Of a DNA stretch of 64,000 nucleotides, positions 36,917-46,265 are shown one piece after another. The position numbers and the translations under genes were made by a program. Origin of the DNA: Oryzomicrobium sp. (GTDB lineage Bacteria > Pseudomonadota > Gammaproteobacteria > Burkholderiales > Rhodocyclaceae); NCBI RefSeq assembly GCF_021287045.1, contig NZ_JAJTBG010000001.1, positions 359,855 to 423,854 on the forward strand, written 5' to 3'. The notes under the pieces are model-generated. The model searched no databases, was not told where the DNA came from, and saw only the letters and a program-made list of their open reading frames with translations. Each line of letters starts with the position of its first letter. Position 1 is the first letter of the stretch.

Positions 36917-36977
36917 CCTATCAATCCACAGGGCCTGCGCAAAAAACCGTGCAGGCCGGTGATTTCAGACGTTAGGC
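36911..36977 (+). mobile_element. integron attC site 3
   Basis: The left core CCCTAAC (36911-36917) differs from RYYYAAC only at its first base. The right core GTTAGGC (36971-36977) is the classic GTTRRRY. Inner arms GGGCCTGC and GCAGGCC with flanking ATCNA/TGATT pairings form the expected hairpin. The right core is also part of the last codons of the convergent tetR gene, so the cassette appears inserted at the gene's very 3' end. Confidence 0.75.
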
Positions 36978-37627
36978 ACCACCCCGTGATCCCAAATGCG
37001 GCCAGCGCCCGGGGGCAGCCCAGGCAGCACGCTAACCAGCATCCGCTCGGTGAGTTCCGCTGCGCTCTGGCTGCCGTCGGGCTGGAACCACTGCACGGTC
37101 CAGTTCATGCCGCCGAGGATGAAGCGGCGCAGGATGCGGGTGTCGCCGTGGACCAGGCCGGCCTTGGCGGCGTCGTCGAGCACCGACTGCCACAGGGCTT
37201 CGTAGGCGTCGCGCAGCACCACGATCTCTTCACGGCCTTGGGGCGAGAGGCTGCGCCACTCGTAGAGCAGGGCGATCATGGCGTCGTGGCCGACCCCTTC
37301 GAGCAGGGTGATCATGTGGCTGCGGAACAGGGCGGCGAGCCGGTCGGCCGGGTCGGTGTAGCGGGCCACGGCGGCGTTGCCGAGGCGGATCACCGCCTCG
37401 ATGCCCTGGGCCATCACCGCCATTAGGATTTCTTCCTTGTTGCGGAAGTGGTGGAACAGGCTGCCCGATTGCAGCCCCACCGCCTTGGCTAGTTCCCGCA
37501 CCGTGGTGCGCTCGTAGCCCAGCTCGCGGAAGAGGCGGGCGGCGGCGCTGACCAGCTCGTCGCGGCGGCTGTCGGGGGAAGCATCCGGCGTGGCGGAAGG
37601 GGTTGGGGCGTCCGGCGTGGCGGGCAT
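36965..37627 (-). CDS. TetR/AcrR-family transcriptional regulator
   Basis: The 220-residue protein has an N-terminal Pro/Ala leader (about 1-20), then a TetR helix-turn-helix (RRDELVSAAARLFRELGYERTTVRELAKAVGLQSGSLFHHF) and a ligand-binding domain with WTVQWFQPDG. The ligand-domain style and its place beside thiolase and acyl-CoA dehydrogenase genes suggest an acyl-CoA-responsive repressor of the KstR2/FadR-like group. The last residues VVPNV overlap the attC right core. A palindrome at 42935-42954 is its likely operator. Confidence 0.88.
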   Translation of the reverse strand: MPATPDAPTPSATPDASPDSRRDELVSAAARLFRELGYERTTVRELAKAVGLQSGSLFHHFRNKEEILMAVMAQGIEAVIRLGNAAVARYTDPADRLAALFRSHMITLLEGVGHDAMIALLYEWRSLSPQGREEIVVLRDAYEALWQSVLDDAAKAGLVHGDTRILRRFILGGMNWTVQWFQPDGSQSAAELTERMLVSVLPGLPPGAGRIWDHGVVPNV

Positions 37628-37765
37628 GGCGGTTCCTGGGGCGGTGTAAGGGCGGGGCGCCGGGCCATCCCGGCCGCCGGGCGGAATTATAGGGGAGTCG
37701 GTGCCGGGCTTCGGTTTGGAACTATCGGCGCGACTTGGCCGGGCCTGCGGTGAAAGCGGGGCGAA

Positions 37766-37862
37766 CCACCAAGGCCTCAAGAGAGCGCCAAGTCTCACCA
37801 AGTAAAGGCGATTGCCCCGTTTTACGTGGTGTTCCTTGGTGTTCTTGGCGTCTTGGCGGCCC
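37766..37862. repeat. imperfect palindrome rich in CGCCAAG/CACCAAG units
   Basis: The left arm holds CGCCAAG and CACCAAG; the right arm holds CTTGGTG, CTTGGCG and CTTGGCG, with GTAAA...TTTTAC at the centre. It occupies the gap between the tetR and SDR genes. Similar CGCCAAGA-rich intergenic strings occur in many genomes; it may form a large hairpin. Confidence 0.55.
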
Positions 37863-37922
37863 ACTTTTCCCCCGGCCGGCACGTCGCTCGGCCGGGTAAT
37901 TCCCCTGCGTTGCCCGCCACCC

Positions 37923-38690
37923 TTACTTCGGTTGCAGGCGGATGGCACCGTCGAGGCGGATCACCTCGCCGTTCAGGTAGCCGTTCTCGGCGATGTGGCG
38001 CACCAGGGCGGCGAACTCGGTGGCCCGGCCGAGGCGGGGCGGGAAGGGTACGGTGGGGCCGAGGGAATCCTGCACCTCCTGCGGCAGCCCGTGCAGCATG
38101 GGCGTCTCGAAGATGCCCGGGGCGATGGTCATCACCCGGATGCCGTGGCGGGCCAGCTCCCGGGCCAGGGGCAGGGTCATGGCCACCACGCCGCCCTTGG
38201 TGGCGGAGTAGGCGGCCTGGCCGATCTGGCCGTCGAAGGCGGCCACCGAGGCGGTATTGACGATCACCCCGCGCTCGCCGCCGGCGTCCGGGGCGTTGCC
38301 GGCCATGGCCTCAGCGGCCAGGCGGATCATGTTGAAGGTGCCCACCAGGTTCACCTGCACCGCCTTGGCGAACACGCCCAGGCGGTGGGGGCCGTCCTTG
38401 CCCAGCACCTTTTCGCCCACGGCGATGCCGGCGCAATTGACCAGGCCGCGCAGGCCGCCGAAGGCTTCGCGGGCCAGGGCCACGGCGTTGGCGGCGCTGG
38501 CCTCGTCGGCCACGTCGGTGTGGGTGAAGCGGGCGGCATTGCCCAGTTCGGTGACCAGGGCCTCGCCGGCTTCCCGGTTGAGGTCGGCGATCACCACCTT
38601 GCCGCCGGCGGCGACGATGGCCCGGGCGGTGGCGGCGCCCAGGCCGGAGCCGCCGCCGGTGACGATGAAGGGGCTGTCGGTCAGGTTCAT
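37923..38690 (-). CDS. short-chain dehydrogenase, 3-hydroxyacyl-CoA dehydrogenase type II-like
   Basis: The 255-residue SDR has the NAD-binding [12 protein letters not shown], and catalytic Ser/Tyr/Lys within [34 protein letters not shown] and PGIFETPML match the HSD17B10/type II 3-hydroxyacyl-CoA dehydrogenase group of beta-oxidation. It is last in the leftward acyl-CoA operon: ligase, acyl-CoA dehydrogenase, thiolase, SDR, with a 62-base gap after the thiolase. Confidence 0.9.
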   Translation of the reverse strand: MNLTDSPFIVTGGGSGLGAATARAIVAAGGKVVIADLNREAGEALVTELGNAARFTHTDVADEASAANAVALAREAFGGLRGLVNCAGIAVGEKVLGKDGPHRLGVFAKAVQVNLVGTFNMIRLAAEAMAGNAPDAGGERGVIVNTASVAAFDGQIGQAAYSATKGGVVAMTLPLARELARHGIRVMTIAPGIFETPMLHGLPQEVQDSLGPTVPFPPRLGRATEFAALVRHIAENGYLNGEVIRLDGAIRLQPK

Positions 38691-38752
38691 GGTTGTTCCT
38701 TGATTGGCTTCTTGTTGGGATTGAGGTCGGGGTTGGGGGGGCGGAGCTGGCG

Positions 38753-39928
38753 TTACAGCCGCTCGATGATGGTGGCGGTGGCCATGCCGTGGCCGATGCA
38801 CATCACTTGCAGGCCGAACTGGCCGCTGGTGGCTTCCAGGCCGGTGAGCAGCTTGGCCATCAGGCCGGCGCCGGTGGCGCCCAGGGGGTGGCCGTGGGCG
38901 ATGGCGCCGCCCCAGGGGTTAACCTTGGCCATGTCCGGCTTGAATTCCCGGGCCCAGGCCAGCACCACGGTGGCGAAGGCTTCGTTGATCTCGACGCGGT
39001 CGATATCGGCCAGGGTCAGGCCGGCCTTGGCCAGAGCCAGGCGGGTGGCGGGGATCACCCCGTCGAGCTGCATCACCGGGTCGGAGCCGGTCACCACCCG
39101 GGCGCGGAAGCGGGCCCGGGGGCGCAGGCCGTCGGCCTGCGCCACGGCCCGGTCGGCGATGAGCAGGGCGGCGGCGCCGTCGGACATCTGGCTGGCGTTG
39201 GCGGCGGTGACCACGCCCTGGCCCTCGGGGCGAAACACCGGGGCCATGGCGGCCATGCGCGCCTCGTCGAGCACCTCGCGCACCCCTTCGTCCCGGGCCA
39301 GCACCATGGGGTTGCCGTCGGCATCGACCCCCGGGGTGGGCAGAATCTCCTTATGCACACCGGCCTGGTGGGCGGCGGCGGCGCGGCGGTGGCTCTCCTT
39401 GGCGTAGTCGTCGGCCTCGGCGCGGCTGATCTGCCAGCGGTCGGCCAGGCGCTCGGCGCTTTCCACCTGGTGGACCAGGGCGTGGCGCTCGAACAGGGCC
39501 GGGTTGAGGTCCTCGAAGCCGCGGAATTCGTGGCGGCCCAGGGTCACGTCGAGGAACATCGGCACCCGGGTCATGCTCTCGACGCCGCCGGCCACCACGT
39601 AGTCCAGGTCGCCAGCGGCCACCGCCTGGGCGGCGAAGTGGGCCGCCTGCTGGCTGGAGCCGCACATGCGGTTGAGGGCCACGCCGGGCACGCAATCGGG
39701 CAGGCCGGCCAGCATCGCGGCCAGGCGGCCCACGTTGGCGCCCTGCTCGCCGGCCTGGCTGACGCAGCCGGCGATGACGTCGCCGATGCGCTCGGGGGCG
39801 ACGCCGCTGCGCTTGACCAGGCTGCCCACGGCGTGGGCGAGCAGGCTGTCGGGGCGGGTGTCGCGCAGGGCGCCCTTGCGCCGGCCGAAGGGGGTGCGCA
39901 GGGCGTCGATGATGACGGGTTCGTGCAT
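38753..39928 (-). CDS. acetyl-CoA C-acyltransferase (thiolase)
   Basis: The 391-residue thiolase shows the acyl-accepting C89 in [10 protein letters not shown], the base histidine region [21 protein letters not shown], and the second catalytic C377 in [10 protein letters not shown]. It completes beta-oxidation by cleaving 3-ketoacyl-CoA. The order and spacing place it in the acyl-CoA operon. [16 protein letters not shown] is typical of long-chain or steroid-type thiolases (FadA5/FadI-like) rather than of PhbA, but this is by eye. Confidence 0.92.
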   Translation of the reverse strand: MHEPVIIDALRTPFGRRKGALRDTRPDSLLAHAVGSLVKRSGVAPERIGDVIAGCVSQAGEQGANVGRLAAMLAGLPDCVPGVALNRMCGSSQQAAHFAAQAVAAGDLDYVVAGGVESMTRVPMFLDVTLGRHEFRGFEDLNPALFERHALVHQVESAERLADRWQISRAEADDYAKESHRRAAAAHQAGVHKEILPTPGVDADGNPMVLARDEGVREVLDEARMAAMAPVFRPEGQGVVTAANASQMSDGAAALLIADRAVAQADGLRPRARFRARVVTGSDPVMQLDGVIPATRLALAKAGLTLADIDRVEINEAFATVVLAWAREFKPDMAKVNPWGGAIAHGHPLGATGAGLMAKLLTGLEATSGQFGLQVMCIGHGMATATIIERL

Positions 39929-40013
39929 GGTGAGCCTCGTAAGAATGTTGGAGTGTTGAAAACGTCGGGAAGGTAGAAAAGGGGGCGCAGGGATCTGGAA
40001 CGCGGGGCGGCCC

Positions 40014-41150
40014 TCAGGCCCGCAGCAGTTCGCGGGCGATGATGTTGCGTTGGATCTCGCTGGTGCCTTCGTAGATCTGTAGCACCTTGGCGTCGCGGAA
40101 TAGCTTTTCCACCGGGTATTCGGTGCTGTAGCCCATGCCGCCGAACACCTGCACCGCCTCGGTGGCGGCCCACATGGCGCCGTCGGCGGCCACCGCCTTG
40201 GCGATGGAGGCCTGGCGGGTGTTGGGCAGGCCCGCATCCACCAGGGTGGCGGCCTGGTAGGCGAGCAGCCGGGCCGATTCGCCGCGCATCGCCATCTCCG
40301 CCAGCTTGTGGGCGATGGCCTGGTGCTCGACGATGGGCCGGCCCATGGTCTGGCGCTCGCGGGCGTAGGCCAGGGATTCGTCCAGGCAGCGCTGGATCAG
40401 GCCGACGCCGAAGGCCGCCACCATGGGGCGGGAGCGGTCGAACACCTTCATGGCGATGGAAAAGCCCGTGCCCGGGGCGCCGATCACCGCGTCGTCCGGG
40501 ACGAACACCTGGTCGAGGAACACCTCGGCGGTGGGGGCGGCGCGCTGGCCGAGCTTTTCCAGGGGCGCGCCGACGCGCAGGCCGGGGCTGCCGGCTTCCA
40601 CGGCGAACACGGTCATGCCCCTGTGGCCCGCCTCCGGATCGGTCTTGGCGAACACCAGCAAAAAGCCGGCGATGGGGGCGTTGGAAATCCAGATCTTGCT
40701 GCCGGACAGTTGCCAGCCGCCGGCGACCCGCTCGGCCCGGGTGCGGATGGCGGCCACGTCGGAGCCGGCGCCCGGCTCGGTGAGGGCGTAGCTGGCGAAT
40801 TCGCCCTCGGCCAGGCGGCCCAGGTAGCGGCGCTGCTGTTCCGGGGAGCCGGCCACCAGCAGCACCTCGGCGGCCAGGGCGTTGATCGACAGGGCCGAGC
40901 CGATGCCCAGGCAGGCGTGGGAGAGCTGCTCGGTGACCAGCACCAGCTCGGTGCTGCCCAAGCCGGCGCCGCCACAGTCGGCGGGCAGGGTGACCTTGGT
41001 CAGGCCCAGCTCCAGGGCCTGGCGGGCCACGTCGAGGGGGAATTCATGGCGCCGGTCGGCCTCCGCCGCCCGGGGAATGATCTCGTTGCGGGCGAAGTCG
41101 GCGGCCAGGTCGCGGATCAGGCGCTGCTCGTCGGTGAGGGTGAAGTTCAT
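40014..41150 (-). CDS. acyl-CoA dehydrogenase
   Basis: The 378-residue flavoprotein has [55 protein letters not shown] and the C-terminal [18 protein letters not shown] with the catalytic Glu at about 361. It introduces the alpha-beta double bond and passes electrons to ETF. It lies between ligase and thiolase, 85-97 bases from each, on the minus strand. Chain-length specificity cannot be read from the sequence; the Glu position is that of short- and medium-chain enzymes. Confidence 0.94.
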   Translation of the reverse strand: MNFTLTDEQRLIRDLAADFARNEIIPRAAEADRRHEFPLDVARQALELGLTKVTLPADCGGAGLGSTELVLVTEQLSHACLGIGSALSINALAAEVLLVAGSPEQQRRYLGRLAEGEFASYALTEPGAGSDVAAIRTRAERVAGGWQLSGSKIWISNAPIAGFLLVFAKTDPEAGHRGMTVFAVEAGSPGLRVGAPLEKLGQRAAPTAEVFLDQVFVPDDAVIGAPGTGFSIAMKVFDRSRPMVAAFGVGLIQRCLDESLAYARERQTMGRPIVEHQAIAHKLAEMAMRGESARLLAYQAATLVDAGLPNTRQASIAKAVAADGAMWAATEAVQVFGGMGYSTEYPVEKLFRDAKVLQIYEGTSEIQRNIIARELLRA

Positions 41151-41246
41151 GGTGGTTGTCGGAATGCGGGCGTGAGTCGGGCCTGCCTTCCCCGCCGGGG
41201 CGGGGAAGGGGCTGGGAAAACAGGGGGAAAGGGGAGGGGGAGGGAG

Positions 41247-42824
41247 TTAGCCCGGCTGGCTGTAGCGCACCCGCAGCTCGCGCTTGAGCAGCTTGCCCGA
41301 AGCGTTGCGCGGCAATTCGTCCACGAAGAAGATGTTCTTCGGCACCTTGAAGGGGGCCAGCTTGCCCTTGGCGTGGGCTACCAGGTCGTCGGCGTTGGCC
41401 TGCTGGCCGGCCTTGAGGGTGACCACGGCGGTGACGGCCTCGATCCACTTCTCGTCGGGCAGGGCGATCACCGCCACCTCGGCCACCGCCGGGTGGGTGT
41501 ACAGGCACTCTTCCACCTCGCGGCTGGAAACCACCACGCCGCCAGTGTTGATGATGTCCTTGATGCGGTCCACCACGTACAGGTAGCCGCCCTCGTCCAG
41601 GGTGCCCACGTCGCCGGAGTGGAACCAGCCGCCGGCAAAGGCCTCGGCGCTCTGCTCGGGCTTGTCCCAGTAGCCGACCATGGCCTGGGGGCTGCGGTGG
41701 ATGATCTCGCCCATCTCGCCCGGGGCCACGTCCTCCATGGCGTCATTGACCACCCGGGTCTCGACGTTGAGCACCGGACGGCCGGCGGAGGCCGGGCGCT
41801 CGGCGTGCTCGGCGGGGGAGAGGACGGTGGCCAGGGGCGCCACTTCGCTCTGGCCGTAGCAGTTGTAGAGACCCACCGCCGGCAGACGCTGGCGCATTTC
41901 CTGGAGCACCGGCACGGGCATGATCGAGGCGCCGTAGTAGCCCTTGCGCAGGCTGGTCAGGTCGTGGCGGTCGAAGCCCGGGTGGCGCAGCAGGGCGATC
42001 CACACCGTGGGCGGGGCGAAGAAGGAGGTGATGCCCTCCTTTTCGATCAGCTCGAAGCACAGCTCGGGCAGGGGCGCCGGAATCACCAGGGTGGTGGCGC
42101 CCATGAGCAGGTGCGGCATCAGGAAAACGTGCATCTGGGCCGAGTGGTAGAGGGGCAGGGACGCCAGGGAGCGGTCCTCGCCCTTCAGGTCGCAGGCGAC
42201 GATGCAGCTGACGTACTCGGCCAGCAGCGCTCGGTGGGTCATCATCGCGCCCTTGGGGGCGGCGGTGGTGCCCGAGGTGTACAGCAGCTGGGCCACGTCG
42301 TTCTCGTCGATTTCCACCTCCGGCGTGGTAGCCGGCAGGGACGCGTCGCCGGCCGCGGCCAGCACGTCCCGGGCGGCATCGGCGCCGCCGTGCAAGGTGC
42401 CGAAGGCGGCGCACTTCAGTTCGGGGCGCACGTGGTCCACGTGTTCGGCGATGGCCGGGTCGTAGAACAGGGCGCTGGCGCCGGACTGGTCGACGATGTA
42501 CTTCAGCTCGCCTTCGGTCAGGGCGTAGTTGATCGGCACATGGATCAGCCCGGCCCGGGTGCAGGCCAGCCACAGGATCACGTAGGCGTCCGAGTTCTTG
42601 CCGTAGGCCGCCACCCGGTCGCCCCGGGACAGGCCCAGGCCGAGCAGCCGGTGGGCGACCCGGTTGGCCGCCGCGTCCAGTTCGGCGTAGGTCCAGCGCC
42701 GCTCGGCAAAGATCAGGGCGGTCTTGTCCGGGGACTTGCTCACGGCGCGACGGACGGCATCGCCGATGGTGTTGCGGGTGACGCGCCGCATTTCTGCGAT
42801 GTCTGCGGAGTGCTGCACAGCCAT
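41247..42824 (-). CDS. acyl-CoA synthetase (AMP-forming), FadD3-like
   Basis: The 525-residue adenylating enzyme has the P-loop YTSGTTAAPKGAMMTH, the linker GGWFHSGDVGTLDEGGYLYVVDRIKDII, and the C-terminal catalytic Lys in LPRNASGKLLKREL. NCYGQSEVAPLA is the A5 motif. It activates a carboxylic acid to its CoA ester and is the first gene of the acyl-CoA operon. The start at 42824 follows a 366-base leader that contains a perfect palindromic operator. Substrate range is not deducible. Confidence 0.93.
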   Translation of the reverse strand: MAVQHSADIAEMRRVTRNTIGDAVRRAVSKSPDKTALIFAERRWTYAELDAAANRVAHRLLGLGLSRGDRVAAYGKNSDAYVILWLACTRAGLIHVPINYALTEGELKYIVDQSGASALFYDPAIAEHVDHVRPELKCAAFGTLHGGADAARDVLAAAGDASLPATTPEVEIDENDVAQLLYTSGTTAAPKGAMMTHRALLAEYVSCIVACDLKGEDRSLASLPLYHSAQMHVFLMPHLLMGATTLVIPAPLPELCFELIEKEGITSFFAPPTVWIALLRHPGFDRHDLTSLRKGYYGASIMPVPVLQEMRQRLPAVGLYNCYGQSEVAPLATVLSPAEHAERPASAGRPVLNVETRVVNDAMEDVAPGEMGEIIHRSPQAMVGYWDKPEQSAEAFAGGWFHSGDVGTLDEGGYLYVVDRIKDIINTGGVVVSSREVEECLYTHPAVAEVAVIALPDEKWIEAVTAVVTLKAGQQANADDLVAHAKGKLAPFKVPKNIFFVDELPRNASGKLLKRELRVRYSQPG

Positions 42825-42934
42825 GGTTGTCTCCTCTTGTGTCCTTGTCTGACCCAGGCCGGCAGCAGCGGGCAACAGGGGTTTACCTTGTGCTTCGGCC
42901 GCTTTGCCGGCCCGGAAAATCCGGAATCTTTTTC

Positions 42935-42954
42935 AACCAAGCAAGCGCTTGGTT
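42935..42954. promoter_or_regulatory. perfect palindromic operator for the acyl-CoA operon
   Basis: AACCAAGC-AAGC-GCTTGGTT, exact 8-base arms, lies 111 bases before the ligase ATG. The CCAAGC/GCTTGG half-sites resemble operators of TetR-type fatty-acid regulators. The tetR gene at 36965-37627 is the likely partner. The remainder of 42825-43190 shows no gene. Confidence 0.75.
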
Positions 42955-43190
42955 TGGCGTAAGGTAGCAAGAGGCGGCGGGTACGTCAAACGTTGCCGTG
43001 CTACGCCTCTCGATGCCGCCACAAGCCCGGGAGCGCGAGACAAAGACCGTTGCCGCACGGGGCGAACGGCTGCGACCCGGCGGGCCTCTGCCATGTCGGC
43101 CATGCCTGGGATGAAGACTCAGGCTGCCCGGAAAGGACATGGGCAGTTCCGGAGTCCGGAACCGTCCATGACCGGGCCGGCCAGGGAGAA

Positions 43191-43754
43191 TCAGCGCTTG
43201 ATGCGCGTGATCTTGGTGCCTTCGATGCTGAGGCTGACCATCAGTCCCTGCTGGTCGAAGATGAAGGCGTAGGCGTCGTCCTTCAGGGTCGAGGTCGACA
43301 GGTTCTTGGCAATGCCTTCATTGACGACCACCACCGACGGCCCGACGCCGATTTCCCAGCCCTTGGACTTGTCCAGGTATTTGATGGCCTTGTTGTTCAT
43401 CAGAAAGACGACGTAGCCGTAGGATTCGGCGCCGGCCTGCCAGCCCCAGGAGGCGGACACGGAGTTGTAGTAGCCCAGGCGCTTGGCGCCCTGGTTCAGC
43501 ACTCCCTCGCCGTAACTGCCGCCGAATACCAGGCCGGCCTTGATGACCTTGGGGAAAACCAGCACCGCCCGGGCCTTCTTGCCCAGGCTCTCGGCGAGGG
43601 GGTTGGATTTGTAGAGAATCTGCAGCGCCTGATCCGCCTCTTTGTCCAGGTCTTCGGCGCTGGCCGCGTGGGCGAAGCCGCTGAACATGCCGAGAGAGAG
43701 GAACGCCAGCAGGGCCAGGGCAAACGTGCGAAGAGTGGGACGTGCATGGTTCAT
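43191..43754 (-). CDS. periplasmic SYLF (YSC84) lipid-binding domain protein
   Basis: The 187-residue protein has a signal peptide (1-30, cleavage near AHAA) and a SYLF domain: KARAVLVFPKVIKAGLVFGGSYGEGVL, YYNSVSASWGWQAGAESYGYVVFLM and SVVVVNEGIAKNLST. SYLF domains bind phosphoinositides in eukaryotes; bacterial members are exported proteins of unclear role, sometimes stress induced. AAGGA precedes the ATG at 43754. The gene stands alone. Confidence 0.9.
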   Translation of the reverse strand: MNHARPTLRTFALALLAFLSLGMFSGFAHAASAEDLDKEADQALQILYKSNPLAESLGKKARAVLVFPKVIKAGLVFGGSYGEGVLNQGAKRLGYYNSVSASWGWQAGAESYGYVVFLMNNKAIKYLDKSKGWEIGVGPSVVVVNEGIAKNLSTSTLKDDAYAFIFDQQGLMVSLSIEGTKITRIKR

Positions 43755-43980
43755 GGTTGTTTCCTTCATGTCGTTCCGCGACCAAGGCGCAGCGGAGGTG
43801 GCGTCATGGCGGCCCCGGCCGGGGCGCCTGGTATTACAACTTCCCGCAAAGCGGGAGCGGCTAGCGCGCCCTGACGGATGGCAATGCATACCCCGCCATC
43901 CTCTGCACCGATATCTAGGGTCGCCATGGCTGTTTCTTTATAGTTCCCGCCCGGCTGCCGCGCCAATCCGGCGGGGGCGG

Positions 43981-45114
43981 TCAGTCCAGGGACTTGCGGA
44001 AGCGCAGTACCGCGGCGGCCAGCAGCACGGCGGCGATGGCCGCCAGGGCGAGCATCTGGGGCCACAGGGCTTCCAGGCCGACGCCCTTGAGGAAGGTGGC
44101 CCGGATAATCACCAGGTAGTAGCGCAGCGGGTCCACGTAGGTCAGCCATTGCAGGACCGGGGGCATGCTGGCGATGGGGAAGCTGAACCCGGAAAGGATG
44201 AACATCGGGTTGAGCACGAAGAAGTTGGACGAGAAGGCCTGCTGCTGGGTGCGGCAGATGGTGGAGATGAGCAGGCCGATGGCCAGGGTGGCGAAGAGGA
44301 ACAGGCAGGTGCCGAGCAGCAGCACCAGGGGATTGCCGCGAAAGGGCACGCGGAACCAGGCCATGCCCACCCCGGCGACGATGGACACTTCGAGCAGGCC
44401 GATGAGGAAGAAGGGCAGGGTCTTGCCGATGATGAATTCGAAAGGCCGGATCGGCGTGACCAGGATCTGCTCCAGGGTGCCCACCTCCCGCTCGCGCACG
44501 ATGGCAAAGGCGGTGAGGTTGACGATGGTGATCAGGGTCAGGGTGCCGATCACCCCGGGGACGAAGAACCAGCGGCTGTTGAGGTTGGGGTTGTACCAGT
44601 AGCGCTCGGCCACCTCGACGCTGACGATGGGCTTGCCCTGGAGCCGGCCGGTGCGTTCCGCCAGGTTCTGGGCGTAGGTCTGGCCGAAGTCCCCGGCGAT
44701 CTGGCCCACGTAGCCCAGGGCGATCAGGGCCGAGTTGGAATTGGTGCCGTCCACCAGCACCTGCAATGGCGCCGTCTGGCCCTTGCGCAGCAACTCGGCG
44801 AAGCCGGCCGGGATGACGATGCCGAGCTGGGCGTCGCTGGCCTCCACCGCGTCGCGCACGTCGGCCACCCGGCGGGCCGGGGCCGCCAGGGCGAAGCGGC
44901 TGCTGCGCAGGAAGGCGTCTTCCAGGGCTCGGCTCTCCTGGCTGCGGTCCTGGTCGAGGATGACCGTGGAAACGTTGAACACCTCGAAGGTGGCGGCGTA
45001 GCCGAATAGCACCATCTGCACGATGGGCGGGATGAGCAGGCGGAAGCGGGCCGACTTGTCGCGGCGCAGCTGGAGGAATTCCTTGATCAGCAGGTGCAGG
45101 ATGCGGCCGAGCAT
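43981..45114 (-). CDS. ABC-2 type exporter permease (second permease)
   Basis: The 377-residue permease has one N-terminal membrane helix, a large extracytoplasmic domain (about 50-175) and five C-terminal helices, with the ABC-2 signature around EREVGTLEQILVTPIRPFEFIIGK. It resembles YbhR/YhhJ. It is last in a five-gene exporter operon (hlyD-type, two ATPases, two permeases), 14 bases after the first permease. The two permeases are paralogous along their length and probably form a heterodimer. Confidence 0.93.
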   Translation of the reverse strand: MLGRILHLLIKEFLQLRRDKSARFRLLIPPIVQMVLFGYAATFEVFNVSTVILDQDRSQESRALEDAFLRSSRFALAAPARRVADVRDAVEASDAQLGIVIPAGFAELLRKGQTAPLQVLVDGTNSNSALIALGYVGQIAGDFGQTYAQNLAERTGRLQGKPIVSVEVAERYWYNPNLNSRWFFVPGVIGTLTLITIVNLTAFAIVREREVGTLEQILVTPIRPFEFIIGKTLPFFLIGLLEVSIVAGVGMAWFRVPFRGNPLVLLLGTCLFLFATLAIGLLISTICRTQQQAFSSNFFVLNPMFILSGFSFPIASMPPVLQWLTYVDPLRYYLVIIRATFLKGVGLEALWPQMLALAAIAAVLLAAAVLRFRKSLD

Positions 45115-45128
45115 GGCGGGCCTTTGCC

Positions 45129-46265
45129 TCAGTCCAGGGTCTTGCGGAAGGCCCGGGCCGCCAGCACCACCACCACGGCGGCGTAGAGGGCGAGGCAGAG
45201 AATCGGCACGGCCAGTTCCACCACTCCGGCGCCCTTGAGGAACACGGCCTTGAGAATCTCGACGTAGTAGCGGGCGCTGACCAGGAAGGTGGCCGCCTGG
45301 ACCGCAGCCGGCATCTGCTCGATGGGGAAGGAAAAGCCCGACAGCAGGGTGGTGGGCAGCATGGTCGCCAGCAGGGCCACCTGGCTCGCCCCCACCTGGC
45401 TGCGGATCGACACCGACACCAGGTAGCCGATGCACAGCACCACGGTGAGGAACAGGCTGCTGGTGAACAGCAGGGTGGCCACCGTGCCGTGGAACGGCAC
45501 CTCGAACCAGAACACCGCCAGGCCCAGGCAGATGGCGGCGTCCGCCAGCCCCACGGCGAAGTAGGGCAGCAGCTTGCCGATCATCAGTTCCATGGGCTGC
45601 ACCGGGGTGGACACCAGCAATTCCATGGTGCCCCGCTCCCATTCCCGGGCGATGGTCAGGGAGGTGAGCTGGGCGCCGACGATGGCCATGACCAGGGCGA
45701 CGATGCCCGGGACGATGAAGTTGCGGCTTTCCAGGGCCTCGTTGAACCATACCCGGGCCTCGACCCCTACCGGGGTCTGGGTCTGCAAGGTGCCGCCACG
45801 ACGCTGCACCGCGTCCAGCTGGGCGGCGGCGGAAAAGGCCGCCACCACAGACTTGGCGTAGCCGGCGGCGATGTTGGCGGTGTTGGAGTCGGTGCCGTCG
45901 AGCAGGGCCTGGACCGTGGCCCGGCCGCCGTCGTTGAGGCGCTGGGAGAAGTCGGCGGGGATCACCAGGGCGATGCCGCAGTCGCCCTCGTCCAGGGCCT
46001 GGGCCACCTCCCGGTCGCTGCCGGCGGCGCGGCGCAGAGAGAAGTAGTTGGAGGCGGCGAAGCGCGCCACCAGGTTGCGGGACTGCTGGCCGTTCTCGTG
46101 GTCCAGGACGCACAGGGGAATGTGGCGGATGTCCAGGTTCACCCCGTAGCCGAAGATCACCATCTGCATCAGGGGCACCAGCAGGGCGATCATCAGGCTG
46201 CGCGGGTCGCGCACGATTTGCAGGGCCTCCTTGACGGCGATGGCCTGGATGCGGCGCAGCTTCAT
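45129..46265 (-). CDS. ABC-2 type exporter permease (first permease)
   Basis: The 378-residue paralogue of the adjacent permease has the same architecture, with signature EWERGTMELLVSTPVQPMELMIGK. Its ATG overlaps the upstream ATPase stop by 4 bases, indicating coupling. It resembles YbhS. Together with the HlyD-like protein it should expel a small toxic compound across the envelope, as inferred for YbhGFSR and RbbA systems. Confidence 0.93.
   Translation of the reverse strand: MKLRRIQAIAVKEALQIVRDPRSLMIALLVPLMQMVIFGYGVNLDIRHIPLCVLDHENGQQSRNLVARFAASNYFSLRRAAGSDREVAQALDEGDCGIALVIPADFSQRLNDGGRATVQALLDGTDSNTANIAAGYAKSVVAAFSAAAQLDAVQRRGGTLQTQTPVGVEARVWFNEALESRNFIVPGIVALVMAIVGAQLTSLTIAREWERGTMELLVSTPVQPMELMIGKLLPYFAVGLADAAICLGLAVFWFEVPFHGTVATLLFTSSLFLTVVLCIGYLVSVSIRSQVGASQVALLATMLPTTLLSGFSFPIEQMPAAVQAATFLVSARYYVEILKAVFLKGAGVVELAVPILCLALYAAVVVVLAARAFRKTLD

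Noticed and set aside
40308-42962. 884-residue plus-strand frame
   Set aside because: It is antisense to the acyl-CoA dehydrogenase and ligase genes, with Gly/His/Val-rich non-protein-like sequence and no ribosome binding site.
43766-44149. Short frame starting MATLDIGAEDGG between the SYLF and ABC permease genes
   Set aside because: No ribosome binding site, overlaps the permease 3' end in another frame, composition not convincing.
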